Source of the DNA: Achromobacter dolens
Lineage (GTDB): Bacteria > Pseudomonadota > Gammaproteobacteria > Burkholderiales > Burkholderiaceae_B
Reading direction: 5' to 3'
DNA length: 50,966 nucleotides
Assembly: GCF_902859745.1 (NCBI RefSeq)
Contig: NZ_CADIJW010000041.1
Coordinates: forward strand, 1 to 50,966
Made by a program: the position numbers and the translations under genes. Below, in pieces: positions 39,823 to 48,715 of this stretch. The notes below the pieces were generated by a model. It was not told the origin of the DNA and ran no database searches. It saw only the letters and a list, made by a program, of their open reading frames with translations. Within the stretch, counting starts at the first letter, position 1; the number at the start of each line of letters is the position of its first letter.

Positions 39823-42384
39823 ATGCCGATTGACCCGCCTGTCCCTGGCGTTGCGCATCGCCACCGCGCGGCTGCCCCGGCCGTTGCGCTGTGGCCGGCC
39901 GCCGCCGCGCTGGCGCAGATCGCGCCGGCCGAGCAGGCGCGCGGCTACCGCATCCCGGCCGGCCCGCTGGCCGAGAATCTGTCGCGCTTCGCCGACAACG
40001 CCGGCGTCACGGTGCTGTTCGACGCGGCGCTGGTGGGCCAGCGGCGTGGCGCCGGCCTGAACGGGGAATACTCCGTGGCTGACGGTTTCGCCCGCCTGCT
40101 GGCCGGCAGCGGCCTGGCCGCGCGCGAGCGCAGCCCGGGCGTGTTTGTGCTGCAGGCCCTGGCCCCTGCCGGCGTGACGCAGTTGACGCCGGTCACGGTG
40201 GAAGGCGAGGGCACGGCGATCACGCCGGCGTGGGAGACCCGCAGCGACCGCAAGCGCCTGGACGACGCGCAGGTGCGCGGTTGGAGCGATCTGGGCAAGC
40301 GCCTGGAACCGGGCGTGAACTTCAACCGCCAGAACAACAGCATCAACATCCGCGGACTCGACCAGGATCGCGTGCTGACGCGGGTGGACGGCATCCGCCT
40401 GCCGTGGCTGGATGACGGCGCGCGCGGCGTCAAGGGCGGCCTGGAGGCGGTGGACTTCAACTCCCTGTCGCGCCTGGACATCGTGCGCGGCGCCGACGCC
40501 AGCGCGGGCGGCTCGGGCGCCATCTCCGGAATGGCCGACCTGTACACGCTCGATCCCTCGGACCTGCTGAACGACGGCAAGACCTTCGGCGCGTTGGCCA
40601 AGACCGACTACGACACCGCCGACAGCAGTTGGGGCGCCAACGCCGCGCTGGCCGGACAGATCCACAGCGATACCTTCTGGCTGGTGCAGGCGGGCGTGCG
40701 CAACGGCCATGCGCTGGACAACCGCGGCGACGTCGGCGGCTATGGCCCGCGCCGCGACCAGCCGACGCCCGAGGACTACGACCAGCGCAGTTTCCTGCTC
40801 AAGCTGCAGCAGCGCGTCGAGGGCGGCCACCGCTTCGGCCTGACCGGCGAATACTTCAAGCGCAAGGCCACGCAGGACAGCATGTTCGAACAGGGGCCGG
40901 GCACCAGCTACCTGATCGGCGGGAACACCACCCGGAAGGAAACCGAGCGCCAGCGCGTGTCGCTCGATTATTCCTACAAGGCACCCGCCGAGGGCGGCTG
41001 GATCGACAGCGCCACGGCGGTGGTGTACTGGCAGCGCATGCAGCTCGACAGCGCGCTCGATGGCGAACGCAGCCGCGATGCGCGCGCCAACATCATTCCC
41101 GGCGATCCGTTCAGCTATGGCTTTCCCAGTGGCGCCTACGGCCGCAACAACTCCATCCGCCAGACCATGTTCGGCGCCAATGGCGAACTGACCAAGCGGC
41201 TGGCGGGCAACACGGTGTCGCAGTTGTGGACCGTGGGCGGCGAGTGGTATGGCAACAAGACCGAGCAGAACTCCAGCGGCTACGACAACTGCCCCACCGT
41301 GCGGGCCGGCACGCCGGCGCCGTTCGGCCCGCGCACCTGCGACATGCTGCACACCAACCAGGCCGACGTGCCGCTGTCCAAGGGCAGCCAGTGGGCGTTG
41401 TGGATGTCGGACGAATTCAGTTTCGGCGATGGCCGCTACACCGTCATGCCGGCGCTGCGCTACGACCACTACGAGCAGAAGCCCAGGTCCACCGAAAGCT
41501 ACGCCAGCAACCGCAACGGCGGCGTGTTGCCGCCCGAGAACAGCGGCGGGCGCTTCTCGCCCAAGCTGCTGACCACCTGGAAGGCGGCCGACGCGCTGAG
41601 CCTGTACGCGCAGTACGCCTATGGCTTCAAGGCGCCCAGCGCGACGCAGCTCTACACCAACTACGGCGGCCCCGGCACCTACCTGCGGGTCGGCAATCCC
41701 TACCTGAAGCCGGAAACCAGCAAGGGCTGGGAACTGGGCGCCAAGCTGGGTTCCGATTCGCTCGGCGGCGCGGTATCGTTCTTCGATAACCGCTACCAGA
41801 ATTTCATCGACAGCAACGTGCCGCTGGATGCCAACTCGCCGCAATGGCAGCCGGGCTGGGCCGGGCAGTACCCGTTGGGCATCACCGGCAACGTCAACCG
41901 CGCCAAGGTGCGCATCTACGGCGCCGAGGCCAGCGCGCACTGGAAGTTCTCGCCGGGCTGGCGCACGTGGGGTTCGCTGGCGTGGGCCGTGGGCAAGGAT
42001 GAAGGCACCGGCCAATACCTGAACTCGGTGGCGCCGCTGAAGGCGGTGCTGGGCGTGGGCTATGGCCGCGACGTGTGGGGCGTGGACGCGCTGCTGACGA
42101 CCACCCTGCGTCGTAACAAGGTCGAATACCCGGAGGCCGGCGCCTCGACGCCCAACCGCGACTTCCAGGCGCCCGGCTACGGCGTGGTGGACCTCATGGG
42201 CTACTGGCGGCCGACGGCGGTCAAGGGGCTGCAGGTGCAGGCTGGCGTGTTCAACCTGTTCGACAAGAAGTACTGGGAAGCGATCAACGTGCCGACCGCC
42301 GGCGCCACGGCCCTGCCGCGGCCGGTTGACTGGTACACGGAGCCGGGGCGCAGCCTGCGCGTCTCGCTGACTTATCAATACTGA
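39823..42384 (+). CDS. bhuR: TonB-dependent heme receptor BhuR with N-terminal signalling (STN) domain
   Basis: Outer-membrane receptor for heme, about 853 residues from ATG 39823. A signal-like segment (APAVALWPAAAALAQ) is followed by the STN domain (RGYRIPAGPLAENLSRFADN, GEYSVADGFARLLAGSGL) that talks to HurR, then a plug (NFNRQNNSINIRGLDQDRVL) and a barrel with the heme-receptor FRAP-like motif (GFKAPSATQLY), NPYLKPETSKGWELG and the C-terminal LTYQY. The 5' end is doubtful: ATG 39767, with the better ribosome site, opens a different frame (SRLRGTPLN, LTRLSLALRIATA) that looks like a receptor leader. A one-base loss near 39797-39880, or a sequencing error, could separate the leader from the body. 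Identity is sure, the start is not. Confidence 0.9.
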   Translation: MPIDPPVPGVAHRHRAAAPAVALWPAAAALAQIAPAEQARGYRIPAGPLAENLSRFADNAGVTVLFDAALVGQRRGAGLNGEYSVADGFARLLAGSGLAARERSPGVFVLQALAPAGVTQLTPVTVEGEGTAITPAWETRSDRKRLDDAQVRGWSDLGKRLEPGVNFNRQNNSINIRGLDQDRVLTRVDGIRLPWLDDGARGVKGGLEAVDFNSLSRLDIVRGADASAGGSGAISGMADLYTLDPSDLLNDGKTFGALAKTDYDTADSSWGANAALAGQIHSDTFWLVQAGVRNGHALDNRGDVGGYGPRRDQPTPEDYDQRSFLLKLQQRVEGGHRFGLTGEYFKRKATQDSMFEQGPGTSYLIGGNTTRKETERQRVSLDYSYKAPAEGGWIDSATAVVYWQRMQLDSALDGERSRDARANIIPGDPFSYGFPSGAYGRNNSIRQTMFGANGELTKRLAGNTVSQLWTVGGEWYGNKTEQNSSGYDNCPTVRAGTPAPFGPRTCDMLHTNQADVPLSKGSQWALWMSDEFSFGDGRYTVMPALRYDHYEQKPRSTESYASNRNGGVLPPENSGGRFSPKLLTTWKAADALSLYAQYAYGFKAPSATQLYTNYGGPGTYLRVGNPYLKPETSKGWELGAKLGSDSLGGAVSFFDNRYQNFIDSNVPLDANSPQWQPGWAGQYPLGITGNVNRAKVRIYGAEASAHWKFSPGWRTWGSLAWAVGKDEGTGQYLNSVAPLKAVLGVGYGRDVWGVDALLTTTLRRNKVEYPEAGASTPNRDFQAPGYGVVDLMGYWRPTAVKGLQVQAGVFNLFDKKYWEAINVPTAGATALPRPVDWYTEPGRSLRVSLTYQY

Positions 42385-42452
42385 CCCGCGCTGCCGCCGC
42401 TGCGCGACAGCGGCGGCAGTCCTGATTTTCCATTCCGGCCGGAGAGACCGCA

Positions 42453-43511
42453 ATGAACCAAGAAGTGAAGCATCCTGATTTCGCTACCCGCGCCGCCGAG
42501 CTGCGCGCCCGCAACGACGCGCTGGCGGCGTCCAGACCCGGCCTGCGCGCCCGCAACCTGGCCCAGGAACTCGGCGTGTCCGAGGCCGAATGGGTCGCGG
42601 CCGGCTGTGGCGGCGTCAAGGCCACCGAACTGCACGGCCAGCCGCAGGAGATCTTCCGCGAACTGGGCGCGCTGGGCCCGGTGATGGCCCTGACGCGCAA
42701 TGACTGGTGCGTGCATGAGCGCCACGGCGCCTACCTGGACATCCAGGCCGACGGACCGGTCGGCCTGGTGCTGGGGCCGGACATCGACCTGCGCGTGTTC
42801 TTCTCGTGCTGGAAGTCCGCCTGGGCGGTCGAGCAGGACGGCCGCCACAGCCTGCAGTTCTTCGACGGCGCGGGCGTGGCGGTGCACAAGGTCTACCGCA
42901 CCGAAGCCACCGACGTCGCCGCGTATGACGCGCTGGTGGCCAGGTTCGCCGGCGATTCGCGCTGGCCCGAGACCGCGCCCTACGCGCCCGCCGCCGACGC
43001 GCCGAGCGTCGAGGACAGCGCCCAGTGGCGCCAGGCCTGGCTGGGCATGCAGGACACGCACGAATTCTTTCCGCTGCTGCGCAAGTTCAAGGTGTCGCGG
43101 CTGGCGGCGCTGGCCGCGGCCGGCGAAGACCTGGCGCAGACGGTGCCGGCGGAGTCGGTCGAGCGCATGCTGGAGTCGGCGGCGGCCAGCGGCCTGTCGA
43201 TCATGTGCTTCGTGGGCAACCGCGGCATGATCCAGATCCACACCGGCCCGGTTCGGCAGTTGCGCCGCACCGGCCCGTGGTTCAACGTGCTGGATCCGAC
43301 CTTCAACCTGCACCTGGACACCACCGCCATTGCGTCGGCCTGGGTGGTGAACAAACCCACCAGCGATGGCTGGGTGACGTCGCTGGAACTGTATTCGTCC
43401 AGCGGCGATCTGATCGCGCAGTTCTTCGGCGAGCGCAAGCCGGGCAATCCGGAGCTGGCGGGGTGGCGTGAATTGATGTCGGGCCTGTGCCGCGTGCCGT
43501 TGGCCGCTTGA
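42453..43511 (+). CDS. bhuS: Heme-handling/degradation protein BhuS (HmuS/ChuX-S family)
   Basis: A 352-residue cytoplasmic protein of the HemS/HmuS type, with two similar halves (ATELHGQPQEIFRELGALGPV; later FVGNRGMIQIHTGPV and NVLDPTFNLHLDTTAI). The GMIQIHTGPV with its heme-proximal His and the LDPTFNLHL strand are the family's best marks. It receives heme from the importer and either stores it or breaks it down. ATG 42453 has GGAG upstream. It follows bhuR by 68 bases and precedes bhuT by ten, as in Bordetella. Confidence 0.95.
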   Translation: MNQEVKHPDFATRAAELRARNDALAASRPGLRARNLAQELGVSEAEWVAAGCGGVKATELHGQPQEIFRELGALGPVMALTRNDWCVHERHGAYLDIQADGPVGLVLGPDIDLRVFFSCWKSAWAVEQDGRHSLQFFDGAGVAVHKVYRTEATDVAAYDALVARFAGDSRWPETAPYAPAADAPSVEDSAQWRQAWLGMQDTHEFFPLLRKFKVSRLAALAAAGEDLAQTVPAESVERMLESAAASGLSIMCFVGNRGMIQIHTGPVRQLRRTGPWFNVLDPTFNLHLDTTAIASAWVVNKPTSDGWVTSLELYSSSGDLIAQFFGERKPGNPELAGWRELMSGLCRVPLAA

Positions 43512-43521
43512 GGATGATGCA

Positions 43522-44352
43522 ATGAAGAAATGGCTGGCGGTGGCGGCTTGGATGCTGGTGGCGGGCGCGCAGGCGGCGCCGCCCGAACGCGTGGTGACGC
43601 TGGGCGGCAGCGTGACCGAGATCGTGTACGGCCTGGGGCAGGGCGGCCGGCTGGTCGGCGACGATCAGTCCAGTCTGTACCCGGAGGCCGCGACCCGGTT
43701 GCCGCGCGTCGGCTATTACCGCGCGGTGCCGGTCGAAGGCGTGCTAGCGCTCAAGCCCGACCTGGTGCTGGCCTCGGAACAGGCCGGTCCGCCCGAGGCG
43801 CTCAAGCGCCTGGGCGAAGTCGGGGTGCGGCTGGTGAGCGTGCCGGACGCGCCGTCGGTCGATTCGCTCAAGGCGCGCATCCGCGCCGTGGCCGGCGCGC
43901 TGGACGTGGCGCCGGCCGGCGAACAGATGGTGCGGGACGTGACGCGCGAGCTGGCCAAGGCCGAGGCCATGCCGGCCACGCGCGCGCGGGCGCTGCTGCT
44001 GATCAACCGCAACGGGGCGCCGCAAGGCGCGGGGCGCGGCACCGCGGCGGCCGAAGTCATGCACCTGGCCGGGCTGGACAACGTGCTGCACGGGCAGCAG
44101 GGCTACAAGCCGCTGTCGCCCGAGGCCATCGGCGCGCTGGCGCCCGACCTGATCATCGTCACGCGCGAATCGCTGCAGGCCAGCGGTGGCCTCGATGGCT
44201 TTGCGCGTCTGCCCGGCATCGCGGTGACACAGGCCGCGGCGAAGCGGCGCATCATCGTCATGGATGACCTGTTGATTCTTGGATTGGGCCCGCGGCTGCC
44301 GCAGGCGCTGATCCAGCTCAAGCAGGAGGCCGCGCATGCCATGGCGCGCTAG
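43522..44352 (+). CDS. bhuT: Periplasmic heme-binding protein BhuT
   Basis: A 276-residue periplasmic binding protein of the class III (helical-backbone) type. Signal peptide MKKWLAVAAWMLVAGAQA; the mature chain starts PPERVVTLGGSVTEIVYGLG. The likely heme-ligand Tyr lies in RVGYYRAVPVEGVL, a conserved HmuT/ShuT motif. ALKPDLVLASE and ALAPDLIIVTRESL follow. It delivers heme to BhuUV. Its 3' end overlaps bhuU by 17 bases. Confidence 0.94.
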   Translation: MKKWLAVAAWMLVAGAQAAPPERVVTLGGSVTEIVYGLGQGGRLVGDDQSSLYPEAATRLPRVGYYRAVPVEGVLALKPDLVLASEQAGPPEALKRLGEVGVRLVSVPDAPSVDSLKARIRAVAGALDVAPAGEQMVRDVTRELAKAEAMPATRARALLLINRNGAPQGAGRGTAAAEVMHLAGLDNVLHGQQGYKPLSPEAIGALAPDLIIVTRESLQASGGLDGFARLPGIAVTQAAAKRRIIVMDDLLILGLGPRLPQALIQLKQEAAHAMAR

Positions 44353-45334
44353 CCCGCCGCTGGCGCTGGTGTTGCTGGCGGTGGCGGTGGTGGCGGCGGT
44401 GCTGGCGGCCAGCGCCAGCGGCGCGGTCTCGATTCCGTTGCGCGAGCTGCCGTCGCTGTTGTGGGGCACGCCCACGCCGGAGCAGGCGCTGTGGCGCAAC
44501 GTGCTGATCGACATCCGCCTGCCGCGCGTGCTGCTGGCGGTGGTGATGGGCGCGGGCCTGGCGATCTCGGGGGCGGCGCTGCAGGCGCTGTTCCGCAACC
44601 CGCTGGCCGAACCGGGGCTGATCGGCATCTCCGCCGGCGCCTCGCTGGGCGCGGTCATCGCCATCGTGATGACGCCGGGCGGCTTCTGGTACACCGCGCC
44701 GGGCGCCTTCATCGGCAGCCTGGTCGCGACGCTGTCGGCCTATATGGTGGGACGGCGCGTGCCGGGCGTGGCGGGGCTGCTGCTGGCGGGCGTGGCGATC
44801 ACCGCCATCGCCTTCAGCCTGATCGGGCTGTTCACCTTCATGGCGTCCGACGCGCAACTGCGCGACCTGACCTTCTGGAACATGGGCAGCCTGGCCGGCG
44901 CCAACTGGAAGCTGCTGGCCTTCCTGGGGCCGTGGGTGCTGCTGCTGTCGCTCTGGCTGATGCGCCAGTGGCGCGTGATGAACGCGCTGCTGCTGGGCGA
45001 GCGCGAGGCCCAGCACCTGGGCTATTCGCTCAAGCAGGCGCGGGCGCGGCTGGTGCTGGCTTGCACCCTGATCGTCGGGCCGCTGGTGGCGGCCAGCGGC
45101 ACTATCGTGTTCGTCGGGCTGGTGGTGCCGCACCTGGTGCGCATGACGCTGGGCGCCAACCATCGCCTGCTGCTGCCCGCCTGCCTGCTGGGCGGCGGGC
45201 TGGTGATGACGCTGGCGGACTGGCTGGCGCGCGTCGTGGTGGTGCCGGCCGAGTTGCCGATCGGCCTGGTGACCGGGCTGGTGGGCGGTCCCTTCTTCCT
45301 GTGGCTGCTGGCGCGCGTCCGGAGGCACGGTTGA
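44336..45334 (+). CDS. bhuU: Heme ABC transporter permease BhuU (FecCD family)
   Basis: A 332-residue inner-membrane permease of the BtuC/FecCD type with about ten helices. Family motifs: IRLPRVLLAVVMGAGLAISGAALQ, FRNPLAEPGLIGISAGASLGA and VVPHLVRMTLGANHRLLLPA near the coupling loop. It starts inside the last codons of bhuT (17-base overlap) and its stop shares one base with the bhuV start (TGATG), so the three are coupled. Confidence 0.95.
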   Translation: MPWRASPPLALVLLAVAVVAAVLAASASGAVSIPLRELPSLLWGTPTPEQALWRNVLIDIRLPRVLLAVVMGAGLAISGAALQALFRNPLAEPGLIGISAGASLGAVIAIVMTPGGFWYTAPGAFIGSLVATLSAYMVGRRVPGVAGLLLAGVAITAIAFSLIGLFTFMASDAQLRDLTFWNMGSLAGANWKLLAFLGPWVLLLSLWLMRQWRVMNALLLGEREAQHLGYSLKQARARLVLACTLIVGPLVAASGTIVFVGLVVPHLVRMTLGANHRLLLPACLLGGGLVMTLADWLARVVVVPAELPIGLVTGLVGGPFFLWLLARVRRHG

Positions 45335-46119
45335 TGCTGGCCGCCGAGAACCTGAGCCTGGCGCGCGACGGCAAGCGCATCCTGGACCGTGTGTCGCTGG
45401 CGATCCAGCCCGGCGAAGTGGTGGGCCTGCTGGGCAGCAATGGCGCCGGCAAGTCGACCCTGCTGGGCGCGCTGTCGGCCGAGCTGGGCGCGGATGGCGG
45501 CAGCCTGACGCTGGACGGGCGGGCGCTGGGCGGGATGCCGCCGCGCGAGCAGGCGCGCAAGCGCGCGGTGCTGCCGCAGAAGCCCGGGCTGACCTTCGAC
45601 CTGGGCGTGCGCGAAGTGGTGGCAATGGGCGCCTATCCGTTTCCGGAACTGTCGCCGGCCGAGGTCGACGAACTGGCGCGGCAGGCGCTGGAATGGGCCG
45701 ACGTCAGCCACCTGGATGGGCGCCGCTATCCGCAACTGTCGGGCGGCGAGCAGCAGCGGGTGCAGTTCGCCCGCGTGCTGGTGCAATGCCGCGCGGCGCG
45801 TGCCCAGGGCGAAGCCCGCTACCTGCTGCTGGACGAGCCGACCGCCAGCCTCGATCCCAAGCACCAGGCCGACCTGATGCGACGGGCGGCGCAACTGGCG
45901 CACGAGGGCAACACGGGCGTGCTGGTGATCCTGCACGACATGAACCTGGCGGCGCGCTGGTGCGACCGCCTGCTGCTGCTGAGCGGCGGCCAGGCGGTGG
46001 CGCAGGGCACGCCGGCCGAGGTGCTGACGCCGGCCAACCTGTTCCTGGCGTACGGCATCCAGGCGCAGGTGATGCCGCATCCGTTGCAGGCGGACCGGTT
46101 GCTGGTGCTGATGGCTTGA
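45334..46119 (+). CDS. bhuV: Heme ABC transporter ATP-binding protein BhuV
   Basis: A 261-residue ATPase of the HmuV family. Walker A is GSNGAGKST; Q-loop RAVLPQKPGL; signature LSGGEQQRVQFARVL; Walker B YLLLDEPTASLDPKH; switch His in ILHDMNLAARW. The insertion VQCRAARAQGEARYLLL before Walker B is typical for HmuV. ATG 45334 overlaps the bhuU stop by one base and has GGAGG upstream. The stop ends the heme operon; I saw no terminator before yajQ. Confidence 0.95.
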   Translation: MLAAENLSLARDGKRILDRVSLAIQPGEVVGLLGSNGAGKSTLLGALSAELGADGGSLTLDGRALGGMPPREQARKRAVLPQKPGLTFDLGVREVVAMGAYPFPELSPAEVDELARQALEWADVSHLDGRRYPQLSGGEQQRVQFARVLVQCRAARAQGEARYLLLDEPTASLDPKHQADLMRRAAQLAHEGNTGVLVILHDMNLAARWCDRLLLLSGGQAVAQGTPAEVLTPANLFLAYGIQAQVMPHPLQADRLLVLMA

Positions 46120-46135
46120 TGGGCGCCAGCCCCGC

Positions 46136-46141
46136 TAAAAT
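46136..46141 (+). promoter_or_regulatory. Possible -10 element for yajQ
   Basis: TAAAAT in an otherwise GC-rich stretch 57 bases before the yajQ start, inside a small inverted repeat (GCCCC...GGGGC). No good -35 at normal spacing, so this is tentative. Confidence 0.3.
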
Positions 46142-46198
46142 GGGGCATCGCGGCGGCCGCGGCCGCCTTTCCCTCATCTACCGACAGGACTTAGTGTC

Positions 46199-46681
46199 AT
46201 GCCTACTTTCGACGTCGTTTCCGAAGTCGACAAACACGAACTCACCAACGCCATCGACCAGGCCAACCGCGAGCTCGCCACCCGTTTCGATTTCAAGGGC
46301 ACGGATGCCAAATTCGAACTGGATGGTTTCGTGGTGACGCAGGTGGCGTCGAGCGCGTTCCAGCTCAAGCAGATGCTGGACATCCTGCGCGGCCGGCTGT
46401 CGGCGCGCGGGATCGACGTGCGCTGCCTGGATGTGGCGGATCCGCTGGAGAACCTGGGCGGGGCGCGGCAGAAGATCACGGTGAAGCAGGGGATCGAGCA
46501 GCCGGTGGCCAAGAAGCTGATCGCGGCGATCAAGAACGCCAAGCTCAAGGTCGAGAGCCAGATCAACGGCGACAAGCTGCGGATCAGCGGGAAGAAGCGG
46601 GATGATCTGCAGACGGCGATTGCGTTGTTGAAGAAGACGGATGTGGATTTGCCGTTGCAGTTTGAGAATTTTCGGGACTGA
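46199..46681 (+). CDS. yajQ: YajQ family nucleotide-binding protein
   Basis: A 160-residue cytoplasmic protein of the UPF0234/YajQ family. Opens MPTFDVVSEVDKHELTNA, has RFDFKGTDAKFEL and FQLKQMLDILRGRL, and closes LPLQFENFRD, all near-invariant. YajQ homologues bind nucleotides and RNA, and in Xanthomonas and Pseudomonas bind cyclic di-GMP to affect transcription. Its length matches the family (about 160). An AGGA ribosome site precedes the ATG. Single gene, followed by the repeat region and a terminator. Confidence 0.96.
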   Translation: MPTFDVVSEVDKHELTNAIDQANRELATRFDFKGTDAKFELDGFVVTQVASSAFQLKQMLDILRGRLSARGIDVRCLDVADPLENLGGARQKITVKQGIEQPVAKKLIAAIKNAKLKVESQINGDKLRISGKKRDDLQTAIALLKKTDVDLPLQFENFRD

Positions 46682-46714
46682 CTGGTTTGATGCGGCGGGC
46701 GCGTTCGTAGGCCG

Positions 46715-46876
46715 CCCGTTGCGCGGGGCGCCTGGGGGGTGGGCGCCCACGATTGCGGTCCGGAGCGTTCGCTCCGGACTTCCCCTTCCTCAACCTCGTC
46801 CTCGCCTGCGGCGACTCCTTCGGTTTCCGTCGGGCGCATCGAGGTTGCCCACCCCCCAGGCGCCCCGCGCAACGGG
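46715..46876. repeat. Long inverted repeat with 30-bp perfect arms and inner hairpin
   Basis: The arms at 46715-46744 and 46847-46876 are exact reverse complements over all 30 bases. The 102-base interior holds a second hairpin at 46758-46779 (GTCCGGAGCG-TT-CGCTCCGGAC). No transposase, target duplication or T tract is present. It looks like a palindromic intergenic element, possibly dispersed in the genome. Confidence 0.85.
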
Positions 46877-46944
46877 CTACCGGCGTCGAGGTTTGCGGCG
46901 CTGTCAGGTCAGTGGGGGTGCGGCGAGGTTTGCGTTGCCCGCAG

Positions 46945-46974
46945 AAAAAAGGCCGCCCTGCGCGGCCTTTTTTT
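46945..46974. terminator. Bidirectional Rho-independent terminator
   Basis: Stem GGCCGC (46951-46956) with GCGGCC (46962-46967), five-base loop, flanked by six A on the left and seven T on the right. It can end yajQ transcripts and those of the convergent Ada-AlkA gene. Confidence 0.85.
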
Positions 46975-47122
46975 GCATACGCGGCGTGCTGCGTCGAGAG
47001 GGTGTGCGCGGCGCGCTCGCGGGGGCTAGAGGCTTTTCCGGGGATTGGCGGGTTTTGGTCTTGTTGGGCTGGCCCATCGGGGGGACTCGCGCTTGCATGG
47101 CGGCGCGGCCCGTTATTCTTTT

Positions 47123-48571
47123 TCAGTATTCCGCCCACAGATGCTGGGCCGCGTAGGCGCGCCAGGGGCGCCAGGCTTCGGCGCGGGCCAGGAGCTGGGC
47201 GGGGGTGTATTCGCGGGATTCGAGTTTTTCCAGGGCGCGGATCAGGCCGATGTCGGAGGCGGGGAAGGCGTCGGGTTCGCGCAGTTGGCGCAGGGCGATG
47301 TATTGGGCGGTCCATTCGCCGACGCCGCGGATTTCGCGCAGGCGGGCGACGGCGGTGTCGAGGCTGTCGGTGGTGTCGAACAGGTGCGGGTCGGCCAGGG
47401 CGGCGGCGGCGACGGCGGACAGGGTGGCGGCGCGGCTGCGGGGCATGCCGAGCGGGGCGAGGTCGACGGGGGCGACGGCGGCCGGGGTGGGGAACAGATG
47501 GGTCAGATCGCCGTCGGGTTGCTCCAGGGGTTGGCCGTGGGCGGCGACGAGCTTGCCGGCGAGCTTGATGGCGGCGCCGACGGTGATCTGCTGGCCGAGG
47601 ACGGCGCGCAGGGCGAGTTCGAAGCCGTCCCAGGCGCCGGGCACGCGCAGGCCCGGGCGGGCGGCGGTGAGGGCGGCCATGACGGGATCGTGGGCAAGCT
47701 GGGCCGCGAGCGCGGCGGGGTCGCTGGCCAGGTCGAAAACGCGGCGCAGCCTGGCGATGATGGTGGGCAGGGCATGCAGTTGGGGAAAACGGACGGTGGC
47801 CTGCAGTGCGTTGCCCGTGCCGGGTTCGACCCGCACGGTGCCCTGGGCGCCGTCCAGCTCGATGGTGCGCGTGTAGCTGTCGGCCGTGACCCGTTCGATG
47901 CCGGGGATGGCGCGCACGCGCAGGAAGTCGAGCATGGCAGTCCAGTCGTAGGGCGGGCGGTAGCGCAGCAGCAGTTTGATTTCGCCCTGCGGCCCGGCCG
48001 AGATGACGGGCTCGCCGGAGCGGCGCAGTTCGCCCGGCGCGCGGCCGAACAGGGCCAGGAAGCTCTCGTTGAAGCGGCGGATGCTGCCGAAGCCGGCCGC
48101 GAATGCGATCTCGGCCATGGGCAGGCGGGTTTCGTGGATCAGTTGCTTGGCCAGCAGCACGCGCCGGGTCTGCGCCACGGCCACCGGCGACGCGCCCAGG
48201 TGCTGGCGGAACTGCCGCCGCAACTGGCGTTCGCCCACGCCCAGGCGCGCGGCCAGGGCGTCGACGCCGGCTTCGTCGAGCGCGCCGAGTTCGATCAGGC
48301 CGAGCGCGCGCGCGACGCTGTCGGGCAAATCGCGGGCGCGACCGGCGGCGGGCGCGGTTTCCGGGCGGCAGCGCAGGCAGGGGTGGAAGCCCGCTTCCTG
48401 TGCGGCCGCTGCCGTGGGGTAGAAGACGACATTGCGCGACAGCGGCGTGCGCGCCGGGCAGACCGGGCGGCAGTAGATGCGGGTGGTCTTGACGGCGGTG
48501 AAGAAGCGGCCGTCGTAACGGGCGTCGCGCACGCGGATGGCGCTGTAGCAGGCGTCGTGGTCGAGGTTCAT
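47123..48571 (-). CDS. Ada-type regulator fused to AlkA DNA-3-methyladenine glycosylase
   Basis: A 482-residue adaptive-response protein. The N-terminal Ada zinc domain has Cys34, Cys38, Cys65 and Cys68 (YCRPVCPA, CLRC); Cys34 aligns with the methyl-acceptor Cys38 of E. coli Ada. An AraC-type helix-turn-helix region spans about 95-180 (MAEIAFAAGFGSIRRFNESF). The AlkA N-terminal domain (about 195-305) and HhH-GPD domain follow (GVGEWTAQYIALR, catalytic Asp440 in FPASDIGLI). It would sense methyl phosphotriesters, activate transcription and excise alkylated bases. The Ada C-terminal methyltransferase part is missing and is supplied by the separate ogt-type gene next door, which is divergent with 144 bases between. 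Confidence 0.93.
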   Translation of the reverse strand: MNLDHDACYSAIRVRDARYDGRFFTAVKTTRIYCRPVCPARTPLSRNVVFYPTAAAAQEAGFHPCLRCRPETAPAAGRARDLPDSVARALGLIELGALDEAGVDALAARLGVGERQLRRQFRQHLGASPVAVAQTRRVLLAKQLIHETRLPMAEIAFAAGFGSIRRFNESFLALFGRAPGELRRSGEPVISAGPQGEIKLLLRYRPPYDWTAMLDFLRVRAIPGIERVTADSYTRTIELDGAQGTVRVEPGTGNALQATVRFPQLHALPTIIARLRRVFDLASDPAALAAQLAHDPVMAALTAARPGLRVPGAWDGFELALRAVLGQQITVGAAIKLAGKLVAAHGQPLEQPDGDLTHLFPTPAAVAPVDLAPLGMPRSRAATLSAVAAAALADPHLFDTTDSLDTAVARLREIRGVGEWTAQYIALRQLREPDAFPASDIGLIRALEKLESREYTPAQLLARAEAWRPWRAYAAQHLWAEY

Positions 48572-48715
48572 GAGGCCATGCTAACGCCGGACGCGGACGT
48601 GATCTAGCGGTTTTCGGACACTGTTGTCACGCTCACTGCCATGTCCGGAATCCGCCAGCGCGAGGTCGGCGGCCGGCCTATATTGGGTGCATTCCTACCG
48701 TATCCGGAGCCCGTC

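Larger units (their letters stand above)
46682..47122. other. 441-bp intergenic region between yajQ and the Ada-AlkA gene
   Basis: It holds a 30-bp inverted repeat, an inner hairpin and a bidirectional terminator, listed separately. Short open frames cross it on both strands, including a Ser/Pro-rich one, but they read through the repeat arms and show no protein-like features. The part 46975-47122 shows nothing recognisable. Confidence 0.6.

Noticed and set aside
46739-47029. A short Ser/Pro-rich open frame as a real gene
   Set aside because: It reads through one arm and the loop of the inverted repeat and the terminator, and shows no protein-like composition.
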